DNA from: Hydrangea macrophylla
Taxonomy: Eukaryota > Streptophyta > Magnoliopsida > Cornales > Hydrangeaceae
NCBI GenBank assembly: GCA_033977485.1
Contig: CM066990.1
Span: forward strand, 11,577,001 to 11,641,000
Length of the DNA: 64,000 nt
Direction: 5' to 3'
The position numbers were made by a program, and so were the translations under genes. The notes beneath the pieces were generated by a model. It was not told the DNA's origin and did no database searches. It saw only the letters and a program-made list of their open reading frames with translations. This document shows, piece by piece, positions 45,145 through 54,032 of this stretch. The stretch's first letter is position 1; every line of letters starts with the position of its first letter.

Positions 45145-47223
45145 ATGGCCGAAGAAAGGAACAACGAAGAGATGACCGGATTAAGGGTACTAGTCGAACA
45201 GCAAGCGGAACAAATGAGGAGGCAGGCCGAGAACATGAATCGCATGATGGGAATGATAGAGGAGCTGAATCGCCGACCGCCGCCGCATGTAATTCCGCCC
45301 ATTATAGACCCGCCTTTGGGAGGAGGAGACGGAGATTGGTTTGACGATCAAGAGGCACATTGGAACGATGCACTAAGAGCCAATAGGGACAGAGAAAAAG
45401 ATGAGAAGGAGAAATTGTTGACCGAGAAGATAGAAAAGTTGGAAAGGGTAATGCGCAAGGCTCAGGGAGTGGATACTTATCTGATGGAACTGGAAGGATT
45501 GTATGACGGAGTCCACGAAACGCTGCCAGCTGGTTTCAAAATGCCAGTTTTCGATAAGTTTGATGGCACAGGCAATCCCCGCAGTCATGTCCGAATGTGC
45601 ATAGGAGCTTTTCAGCCTAGTGGACTGAGCACTACCATGATGGCTGTCCTATTTCAACAAACCTTAACAGGAGCTGCTCTGTCATGGTACCTTACACTTG
45701 AGCCAAGCAAAACCAGAGTATGGGAAGAAGTGATTAAGGCGTTTGTGGCACAATACGAGTACAATCAGGATTTGGATGTTACTGTCCGAGATTTGGAAAC
45801 GACCAGGCAGGGGAACAAAGAATCATTCGCCGAGTATTTGAGTCGATGGAGGGGAAAGGCAGCTAAAATGGTACAAAGGCCGCCTGAGAAAGACCAGATC
45901 CGAATGCTGATGAAAAATCTGCAACCAGTTTATCAAGAAAAGATGAGATTTCAGTCAATCAACACCTTTGCCGAGGTATTCGATGTAGGGACGAGAATCG
46001 AAGATGCAATTCAAGAAGGAACAATCAAGAAGGAGGAGCCACAGAACCGATATCGAAGGCCCAGTTATGGATCAAATGGAGGGCACTCAGGAGGTCACTC
46101 TGGCCCCACCGATGTCAATGCACTTAGCGAGCCAGAGAAAAAGTTCGATATCACCAGAAACCATCCAAGAGGAGGGGAGGATAAGCCACTGAGGAAGTTT
46201 TCAGACTTGGGAGTATCATTATCAACCGCCCTCGATAGGCTATTGGCAAAAGGGCATCTCCGTCAGTTAGAACCTCGACCTCCGCCGAGTCCACTCCCAC
46301 CACATTTCAAGGGAGATCTCTACTGCAAGTATCATCAACAAAAGGGCCACTCAACGGATCGGTGCATGAGATTAAGGCACGAAATCCAAGACCTCATTGA
46401 CAACAAAGTGATATCCGAGCCACCTGTCAAAGCCCCCAACGTCACCAAGAATCCTCTGCCGAACCATCGTGCTGTGCCACCGCCGCGGGGTCTTTATTTC
46501 TTAGGGGAAGAGGAAGCGGCATTCGATCCATCCAAGTTAATCACAAAGGTCGGAGAACCAAAGAAGTTCTATCAGTTGCCAGAAAATTCGGGAATCTACA
46601 TGCTCGGAAGCCAGCCAGGGATATGGGAAAACGAAGTGACAAGGCAGTCAGATTGGTGGGTCCAAGAAAGCAATGATCGAAACATAGGCCGGGTAGGGGA
46701 GGATGATCTATGGTATCAAAGCGACGAAGAGGCAAAAGAAGGCTCAAAGACCGTTTCAGAAACCGACAACATTTGGGCAAAAGAAGAGATCGACCACTTG
46801 ACTCGATCTGGTAGGCACTTCAAGCCGCATGAATTAGAGGAAGATCACCCGGGGAGAGAGCTGGAGAAAGGAAAAGGAAAAATGAACGAGGAAGAAGAAG
46901 AGGATCGGGTCCTAAAGCAAATGAAGAAGACTCAGGCTAACATCACCGTCTGGGGGTTGCTGATTGCCTCCAAACGCCATAGGCAGGCGGTCCTAGACGC
47001 TCTAAATCAGGCTGATGTGTCTGTCGACACCACCCCGGAAGACCTCATAGGATTGATCGGCAGGATTCCGATTCGGCTATCACCTTTTCATCAAATGACT
47101 TACCTCCGGGAGGACCCACACTCAACAAACCATTGTATATCACCGTTGAATGTTTGGGGAACACCGTGCCCGCTTGTCTCGTTGACAACGGGTCTGCTCT
47201 TAATGTATGTCCTTTCCGCATAG
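45145..47223 (+). CDS. Tat element Gag
   Basis: The ORF begins ATGGCCGAAGAAAGG at the first ATG of the frame. It has an N-terminal coiled-coil-like region (about 8-40), the retrotransposon gag domain (about 130-290: FDGTGNPRSHVRMCIGAF, LTGAALSWYLTLEPS) and a zinc-binding segment (about 393-410: CKYHQQKGHSTDRC). Gag packages the RNA. The last residues, from about 47060, are not Gag-like, because the true sequence continues in another frame as protease (ITFSSNDLPPGGPT). A gag-pol frame change thus lies near 47050-47085, either an indel or a frameshift site. Confidence 0.9.
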   Translation: MAEERNNEEMTGLRVLVEQQAEQMRRQAENMNRMMGMIEELNRRPPPHVIPPIIDPPLGGGDGDWFDDQEAHWNDALRANRDREKDEKEKLLTEKIEKLERVMRKAQGVDTYLMELEGLYDGVHETLPAGFKMPVFDKFDGTGNPRSHVRMCIGAFQPSGLSTTMMAVLFQQTLTGAALSWYLTLEPSKTRVWEEVIKAFVAQYEYNQDLDVTVRDLETTRQGNKESFAEYLSRWRGKAAKMVQRPPEKDQIRMLMKNLQPVYQEKMRFQSINTFAEVFDVGTRIEDAIQEGTIKKEEPQNRYRRPSYGSNGGHSGGHSGPTDVNALSEPEKKFDITRNHPRGGEDKPLRKFSDLGVSLSTALDRLLAKGHLRQLEPRPPPSPLPPHFKGDLYCKYHQQKGHSTDRCMRLRHEIQDLIDNKVISEPPVKAPNVTKNPLPNHRAVPPPRGLYFLGEEEAAFDPSKLITKVGEPKKFYQLPENSGIYMLGSQPGIWENEVTRQSDWWVQESNDRNIGRVGEDDLWYQSDEEAKEGSKTVSETDNIWAKEEIDHLTRSGRHFKPHELEEDHPGRELEKGKGKMNEEEEEDRVLKQMKKTQANITVWGLLIASKRHRQAVLDALNQADVSVDTTPEDLIGLIGRIPIRLSPFHQMTYLREDPHSTNHCISPLNVWGTPCPLVSLTTGLLLMYVLSA

Positions 47224-50200
47224 CCAAGCGAATGGGCCTAGATGAATCTTCCTTTGTGCCGTCTCAACAAAAAGTTCGGGCATATGAAAACACCCAAAGA
47301 GCAGTCATGGGCATTATCTTTCTTAATCTCGCTATCGGGCCGATGGACAAAGAAGCTGAGTTCCAAATCATCGATATCCCCGCTTCTTTCAATCTGCTGC
47401 TGGGAAGACCTTGGTTGGACAGTTTGGGCGCTATACCATCGACGATCCATCAAAAGGTTAAGTATGTCTGGGAAAACAAAGTCTGTGATATCCTCGGAGA
47501 CAGTTGGGTTCGTTCGTCCGAAGCGTCGTCAAGTGCACCGGTCCTAGAATTACAGCTACAAGAAGAAGAAGCGAAAATGGGAGGATTCGAGTTCATCAGC
47601 GTGATAGAAGAAGGAAGGTCGGGAGAGTCCCTACCACCCCATTTCGATCAGTATGCTAGTCCAGTGGTCGCAGGAATCATGAAGAAAATGGGCTTCTTTC
47701 CAGGATTAGGACTGGGAAAGAACCTTCAGGGCCTGCCGGAGCTTCCAAAAATTCCCACTCAGACTCACACTCACGGCTTGGGGTATCAGCCAACAAAGAA
47801 GGAACTAAGGGCAAAGAAGAAGGCTTTCGATGCGCCACTAGACCCTTACTTAAAGACTCTCAATGGATACTTCGTGAAGGAAGGAGAGGATTTCCCATTC
47901 TGTGGTTTCCCAGAACCATGGATGGACCAAAAAGACAAATGCATGAAGCCGGGGTTCGAGATCTTCTTCTCCCATGAATTTTCTGGGTACAAAGACCCAT
48001 TTTTGCAAATGCCTGAAAAGTCTGTTACTGCCAAGGACTGGATTGGTACGCTAGACGGTTCTGCCATGAAAGATCTGCTAGGCGAAGGGAACGCAGAGGT
48101 CGTGAAGGAGGATCCCGGAAAGACCAAAGGTGAATACGTCGAGGGCATAATGGAGGAAGCTGCCGAGAGTGAAGAAAGTGAAGAAGGGAAGGCTGAGGAA
48201 GAAGAGATGGAGAAAATCACCAAGACAGGAGGTCCGGAAGAGTGCTTTATTACTGGCCTGGGAGGAGAGCACAAGAAGGAGTGGGTTTTTGAGTCTAGTG
48301 ATAGGTTCCCCCCACACCCAGAGTCTGTAATGGCCCAAATGAGGCGTCTTTCAATTTCTATGTCTGTTGTAATCACTCCAAAGAAAATCAATGAAAGTAT
48401 GACTGATTCTGCCTACTCGAACGCGCTTAATGAATGTGATGAATGTGATGATCATGAAATACCTATCGAACTGCAAAAACTAATTGAAAAAGAAAAAGAA
48501 TCTGCATGTAAAATCATTGAGGACACCCTGACAATTAATCTTGGAAATGAGAACAATCCTCAAAATGTCTTCATCGGCTCTACACTTAGCAATAAAGAAA
48601 GTAAAGAACTAATCAGTCTATTAAATGAATTCAAAGATGTTTTTGCATGGTCTTACAATGATATGCCAGGTATCGATCCAAAAATAGTCCAACACCACAT
48701 CCCCCTCTTTCCCAATTCAAAACCCATAAAACAAAAATTGAGGCGAATGAGGCCAGAATGGGCACTCAAGGTAAAAGAGGAGGTTGAAAAGCAATTAAGA
48801 GCTGGATTCTTGATGGTCACCGAGTATCCCGAATGGATTGCCAACATTGTGCCTGTCCCAAAGAAGGATGGTCGCGTTAGGGTTTGCGTGGATTTTTGGG
48901 ATTTGAACAAAGCAAGCCCTAAAGACGATTTCCCATTACCCCACATCGACGTGTTGGTTGATAACACTGCGGGACATGAACTTCTATCTTTCATGGATGG
49001 GTTCTCCGGGTATAATCAAATCCTCATGGCTCCCGAGGATAGAGAGAAAACCACGTTCATCACTCCGTGGGGGACATATTGCTATAGGGTCATGCCGTTC
49101 GGGCTCAAGAATGCAGGCGCGACCTATCAAAGGGCTGCCATCACTTTACTGCACGACATGATCCACAAAGAGGTAGAGGTGTATGTGGATGATATGATTG
49201 TGAAATCCAAGGAGAGGGGAGGGCACCTAGAGGCTTTGAGAAAGTTCTTTGGGAGATTGAGGGAGTTCAAGATGAGGCTGAATCCGCAAAAATGCACGTT
49301 CGGAGTCACTACTGGCAAGCTGCTAGGATTTTTCATTACCCAAAGGGGAATAGAAGTGGACCCTACCAAAATAAAGGCCTTAACCGAGATGAACCCACCG
49401 AAAAATGAGAAAGAACTGAGAGGGTTCCTGGGTAGAATTCAATTTATAAGTCGTTTCATCTCAAAGCTCACAATGACCTGCGACCCGCTGTTCAAGCTAC
49501 TCAGAAAGGGAGAGAGATTCAATTGGGACACCCCGTGTCAACAAGCCTTCGACAAAATCAAAACCTACCTCCAGAACCCACCTGTCTTGTCACCACCTTC
49601 GCCCGGGAGGCCTTTGTTACTTTATCTCTCTGTATCCGAAGATTCGATGGGATGTATGCTGGCCCAAGAAGGAGAAGAGGGGCGCGTAGAGAAGGCCATT
49701 TACTACTTAAGCAAGAGAATGGTAGGATATGAGTTAAAGTATTCGCCCTTGGAGAAGGCCTGTTGGGCCTTGGTTTGGTGTACCCGTCGCCTCCGCCACT
49801 ACATGCTAGCCTTCCCTGTAATCCTGATATCCCGAATGGACCCATTAAAATACCTGTTCGAAAAACCCATCTTGACCAGTAGGATTTCCCGTTGGACCAT
49901 GATGCTGGCTGAGTTCGACATCAGATATGTCACCGCCAAGTCCGTAAAAGGAAGGGCTGTCGCCGAGTTTTTAGCCGACCTCGCTGTAGAATCTGAGGAC
50001 AAGGGAGACTTCAAGTTCCCAGATGAAGGAATAATGGAAGTCAAGGAGGAGTTGTGGAGAATGTACTTTGATGGAGCAGCCAATCAGTTAGGTTACGGGG
50101 TCGGAATCATTCTCGTAGCACCAGACGGAGTCCCTACCCCATTAGCTGTCAAACTCAAATACGACTCAACCAACAATACCGCGGAGTACGAAGCCTGCAT

Positions 50201-51782
50201 AATTGGGATGGAAGCGGCCTTGGCTTTGAAAGTCGGACGAATTGATGTCTTCGGAGATTCCAACTTGATCATATCCCAGGTCCGAGGAGATTGGAGGGTA
50301 AAGCATGAGAAATTGAGACCTTACCATGACTATCTAGAAAGCCTGAAAGCGCAATTCTGAAAGATTTCCTTTTACTATCTCCCTCGTGAAGAAAACCAAC
50401 TAGCCGACTCCTTGGCTACCTTAGCCTCGATGATCCAAATCCCTTCCAAGATTGCCATGATCCCGCTGTCCATAGAAGTAAGGAATCAACCGTCATTCGA
50501 AATGATCACAGCCATAGAGAGAGAAGGTGAAGCGCCTTGGTATGTGGACGTGTGGAAGTTCATTAAAGAAGGAGAATACCCCGAAGGAGCCTCAGAAAAG
50601 GACAAGAAGGCGATACGACGATTTGCTGCTCAATTTGTGATCTACGCGGATAAACTATGGAAGAAGTCCTACACCGGGTATAATTTGGAGTGTTTATATG
50701 GAAGGGAAGCTAAGAGAATGATGGAGGAAATACATGAGGGAGTATGCGGGCCCCACATGAACGGGCACATGCTGGCGAAGAAGATCATCCGACAAGGGTA
50801 CTATTGGACAACCTTGGACAGAGACTGTTGTGAATATGCTAGAAGGTGTCACAAGTGTCAGATTCATTCAAATCTGATGCACACCCCACCGTCGCAGCTC
50901 TATAGCATGACCACCCCTTGGCCATTTTCCGTATGGGGGATTGATATCATCGGTGAGATAGTTCCAAAGGCTTCCAATGGGCACCGGTATATAATCGTGG
51001 CAATCGATTATTTTACAAAATGGGTAGAAGCGGCCTCATATGCGACTTTGAAAGCCAAAGATGTGGTGAGTTTCATTGAGAAGAACATAATCTGCAGATA
51101 TGGAGTCCCGAACGAGTTTATCTCCGATCATGGCAGTCATTTCCAGGGGGAAGTCATCCCGCTCTTAGAAAAGTATAAGATCACTCGCCATCAGTCATCC
51201 CCGTATAGGCCCCAGACGAATGGAGCAGTAGAGGCAGCGAATAAGAATGTTAAAGCAATCTTGGGGAAGACGACAGATATGTATAAGGATTGGCATGAGA
51301 AGCTGCCATTTGCTTTATGGGGGTATCGGACGTCAGTAAGGACTTCAACAGGTGCTACGCCATACTCGCTGGTCTACGGAATGGAAGCAGTCCTTCCAGT
51401 CGAGGTGGAAATACCCTCTCTCAGAGTCTTAACAGAATGTGAAGTGGCAGAATCAGAATGGATACGGGGAAGGTATGAGGAATTGATGCTGCTCGATGAG
51501 AAGAGGTTGGCCGTAATAAACCATACTCGGGGGTACCAGAAGAGAATAGCTCGTGCTTTCAACAAAAAGGTCCGCCCAAGGAAGCTTGCTGAGGGTGACC
51601 TGGTCCTCAAAGAACTAAAGGTGCTTGTTTATGACCCCAGAGGAAAGTTCAAACCCAACTGGGTCGGGCCGTACATCATTAAGACCCTCCTTTCGGGAGG
51701 GGCGGCCTATCTCATGGACCTGGACGGGGTTGAATTTAAACAGCCGATTAACCTAGATCGCCTCAAGAAATACTTTGCTTGA
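47133..51782 (+). pseudogene. Tat element Pol: protease, G-patch, RT, two RNases H, integrase
   Basis: Residues count from 47133, though the frame is open further upstream. Protease has VDNGSALNV (about 18). A G-patch-like segment follows (about 182-225: KMGFFPGLGLGKNLQG ... GLGYQP). RT (about 530-740) has VDFWDLNKASPKDDFPLP (usually RDLN), FMDGFSGYNQI and YVDDMIVKS. RNase H lacks the usual first Asp motif (YLSVSEDSMG). The second RNase H has MYFDGAANQ, NNTAEYEA, VFGDSN and, after the stop, ENQLADSLA. Integrase has HHCC, then WGIDIIGE, ISDHGSHF and NGAVEAANKN. One TGA at 50358-50360 cuts the second RNase H. There is no chromodomain. Confidence 0.93.
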
Positions 51783-51812
51783 AACCATTTCTTCCGAAGC
51801 CTCCTATCTTGA

Positions 51813-51855
51813 TGAACTACGCTTGACCTGATTCCCGCTAGGGGATACATAGGCA
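51813..51855 (+). repeat. Conserved GAACTACGCTT ... GGGGATACATAGGCA block, copy 1
   Basis: A 43-base block just after pol matches 58521-58563 near the PPT: GAACTACGCTT, CTGATTCC, GGGATAC-T-AGGCA are shared with few changes. I recall similar wording downstream of pol in other Tat/Ogre elements. Function unknown. Confidence 0.75.
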
Positions 51856-51877
51856 ACCAACTTGGTTCGGTCATTTC

Positions 51878-51905
51878 AAAAAAAAAAAAAAAAAAAAAAA
51901 AAAAA
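51878..51905 (+). repeat. A28 run after pol
   Basis: A run of 28 A's lies 22 bases after the conserved block. It could be a slippage-expanded A tract or the mark of a captured polyadenylated RNA. Confidence 0.9.
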
Positions 51906-51917
51906 CGGTGCTAAACT

Positions 51918-51973
51918 AGGGGCAAACTAGCGTTTGCCCAGAGCCGCTTCAAAGCCATAAACCAGGGGCAAAC
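51918..51973 (+). other. Two internal PPT-like AGGGGCAAAC motifs
   Basis: AGGGGCAAAC at 51918-51927 and 51964-51973 equals the ten bases directly before the 3' LTR (58723-58732). They may be relics of an earlier 3' end or extra plus-strand priming sites. Confidence 0.7.
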
Positions 51974-52322
51974 TTCGTTTGCTAAGCCGAAGAACCTAGA
52001 TACAAAACCCTCCCTTGGATCATCTGGCTGTCGAGATAAGTACTATAAAAAAGCAAATGAGAATTCGTAGAAGGATTAAAGTTTAAAGCAAAGAAGCAAA
52101 GTAAAGAGCCAAGTTAAGACAATAAAAGGATAATTCTTCATAAAAGATTAATCGAAAGGGTGGACACTTTAGATTTAGCATGACAACACTTCTTGAAAAG
52201 AAAAAAATAAGAAAAATCACATTCAAAAGCGCAAACAGAGGGTAGGCAGGGTCTGTCAGAAGAGTTTCGTAAATTGTCAGGCATTTTCCCTGTTTTCGTC
52301 TACTTTATTATGCATGTGTCTG
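51974..52322. other. Spacer between pol region and antisense ORF
   Basis: A-rich DNA without a gene. It would form the 3' UTR of the antisense ORF. Confidence 0.4.
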
Positions 52323-53414
52323 TCAAGCTCGCCTCGCAGCCAAGGTTTGGATCTCTAGAAGATACTCAGTAGTAGGCACAGTCAGAGCAGGAATCCTCGG
52401 GAACGGAGCAGCCATTCTATTGGGCCAAGCCTCCATGAAAGCCTTCACGATAGAAGGACGCAAAGGGAATCCCCTGGTGAAATCAGCGGTCACAGGTTCA
52501 GGGATATCTTGCAAAAGTCCGAACTGACGGACGACTCGGTCAGGAATGTAGAAAGTCGTAGCATGCAAACCCGGCAGCCAGATGCCAGGTCGCCCTGGGA
52601 GGCGTACAGCAACAGAGCGATGGATCCACGACGGATAAACCCAGCAGATGTCACTAAGAGAAAGACCCTGAAGCCAATCAAGCCACGCGTCGGTAGACTG
52701 AAACAAGCTATGAATCTCCATGCGATCATAAGGAAGTGACCCACGGAAATGGGAAGCATGAATGAAGAGGTCCAAACGCTCCATGAGCCAAACCTGCAAG
52801 ACAAAAGGTGCTCCAGCAGATAACATGACCCCAGTGGCATGAGCATGGCCCAATCCAATCAGAGTTTCACCCAGGACTAGCATAACGACACTCTTCATCT
52901 CCCGCAAACCGCAGGCGATGGGTATGAGAATGTCCGAGGATGACCGAAAGAGGAAGTAAGAGAGCATAGCAACCGACAAGGCACTACGTCGAATGATCTG
53001 ATACTCACCATCGTAAGGGTCCCCTATGGGAGCGTAAACAGAAGAAAGGCGCTCAAAGTCGATTTGCCTGTCATGAACAAAAGAGCCCGCCGCATTCCGA
53101 GACGTGTGGAGAAGGTTGGCTAAGTCCCGGACGTACCCGGCCTGAATCTGAGGAACCATCAATTCAGCAGAAGAATCAGTATGGAGAATGGCGCTAAACT
53201 CCTCAAACAAGGGGCAGATCTCCTGAGAACCAAAGCGGAAGACGTTGAAAGTGGGATCCCAACATTGAATGGCAGCCCGAAGTAGACCCTCATTTAGATT
53301 CATTTGTTGGAAAGAGAAGAGATCGTTTAGTCTGAAGCACTCAAAATTGAGCTTGTCAATGCCAGAGAGAGTATCCATCCATGGTAAGAGGATTTGAGAA
53401 CTAATGGGGGCCAT
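52323..53414 (-). CDS. Antisense ORF A: DUF7745/plant-mobile-domain-like protein
   Basis: The 363-residue intact ORF starts at MAPISSQILLPW. An upstream in-frame start at 53510 lies at the array edge and before the TATA-like site, so I chose the inner ATG. The segment FNVFRFGSQEICPLFEEFSAIL resembles DUF7745 and related plant-mobile-type proteins; SVAMLSYFLFRSS and VMLVLGETLIGL are hydrophobic segments in the core, not clear membrane spans. It runs opposite to gag-pol, downstream of integrase. On its upstream side are TATTTATA (53478-53471) and a CGGCA-N9-TGCCG array. Extra antisense ORFs are known from Tat-lineage elements; the function is unknown. Confidence 0.78.
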   Translation of the reverse strand: MAPISSQILLPWMDTLSGIDKLNFECFRLNDLFSFQQMNLNEGLLRAAIQCWDPTFNVFRFGSQEICPLFEEFSAILHTDSSAELMVPQIQAGYVRDLANLLHTSRNAAGSFVHDRQIDFERLSSVYAPIGDPYDGEYQIIRRSALSVAMLSYFLFRSSSDILIPIACGLREMKSVVMLVLGETLIGLGHAHATGVMLSAGAPFVLQVWLMERLDLFIHASHFRGSLPYDRMEIHSLFQSTDAWLDWLQGLSLSDICWVYPSWIHRSVAVRLPGRPGIWLPGLHATTFYIPDRVVRQFGLLQDIPEPVTADFTRGFPLRPSIVKAFMEAWPNRMAAPFPRIPALTVPTTEYLLEIQTLAARRA

Positions 53415-53470
53415 TTGAAGGGGAAATGAGGAGAAATGAGATGTGTTTTGCGGAACTTTGGATGAAGGGA

Positions 53471-53478
53471 TATAAATA
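53471..53478 (-). promoter_or_regulatory. TATA-like site of antisense ORF A
   Basis: TATTTATA on the minus strand lies about 27 bases after the array and about 57 bases before the ATG of ORF A. It is a weak TATA match; the position is what makes it plausible. Confidence 0.4.
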
Positions 53479-53504
53479 GAAGAATAAGGCTGTCTACCTA
53501 CCCG

Positions 53505-53630
53505 CGGCACTCGATAAAGTGCAGCGGCACTCGATGAAGTGCCGCGCGGCAGTCAGCGAATTCCGTTGCGGCATTTACAGACTGCCGTAGCGTCTCTCAC
53601 TGAGTGTCGCGGAGGCTTAACCGAGTGCCG
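53505..53630 (-). promoter_or_regulatory. CGGCA-N9-TGCCG array upstream of antisense ORF A
   Basis: Six to seven units of 19-20 bases, for example 53525-53544, with CG, TTG and TAG spacers, are homologous to the LTR array. Some arms are mutated (TTCCG, TGTCG). The array directly precedes the antisense ORF promoter region. Confidence 0.88.
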
Positions 53631-54032
53631 TTCTGAGTTTTTCATTGGCCAGAATCTGTTTGTAACACGATCAGCCCACCTGCAAACAGAAAACTAATTG
53701 AGAAGCAATAAAAAACGTGCGCATCATGCAGCACGTACAAATACATTCATTCATTCATTCATTCATTTCATTTATTTTCAAAAGATAAAAGAAGCAAGAG
53801 CATTCAAAATAAAGTCGGGACCAAGCCATGGTCCCACATACGGCAAGAGTTGGACCAAGCTATGGTCACACATACGGTGAGTAAGCAAAGGAAACATAAA
53901 TGTGCAAAGCATCTATCCTACCAACTATAAGGAAGCAACCATCAAAATAAAGCATATGTGTATATATATACAGTCATCCACCAAAATAAAAAAAAAATCC
54001 TCTCAAAAGAAAACAAAAATATATAAGCAGGA
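53631..54032. other. Spacer between the two antisense genes
   Basis: No gene. It includes an (ATTC)n run near 53741-53765 and duplicated phrases GGACCAAGC-ATGGTC (53819 and 53852). Confidence 0.5.
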
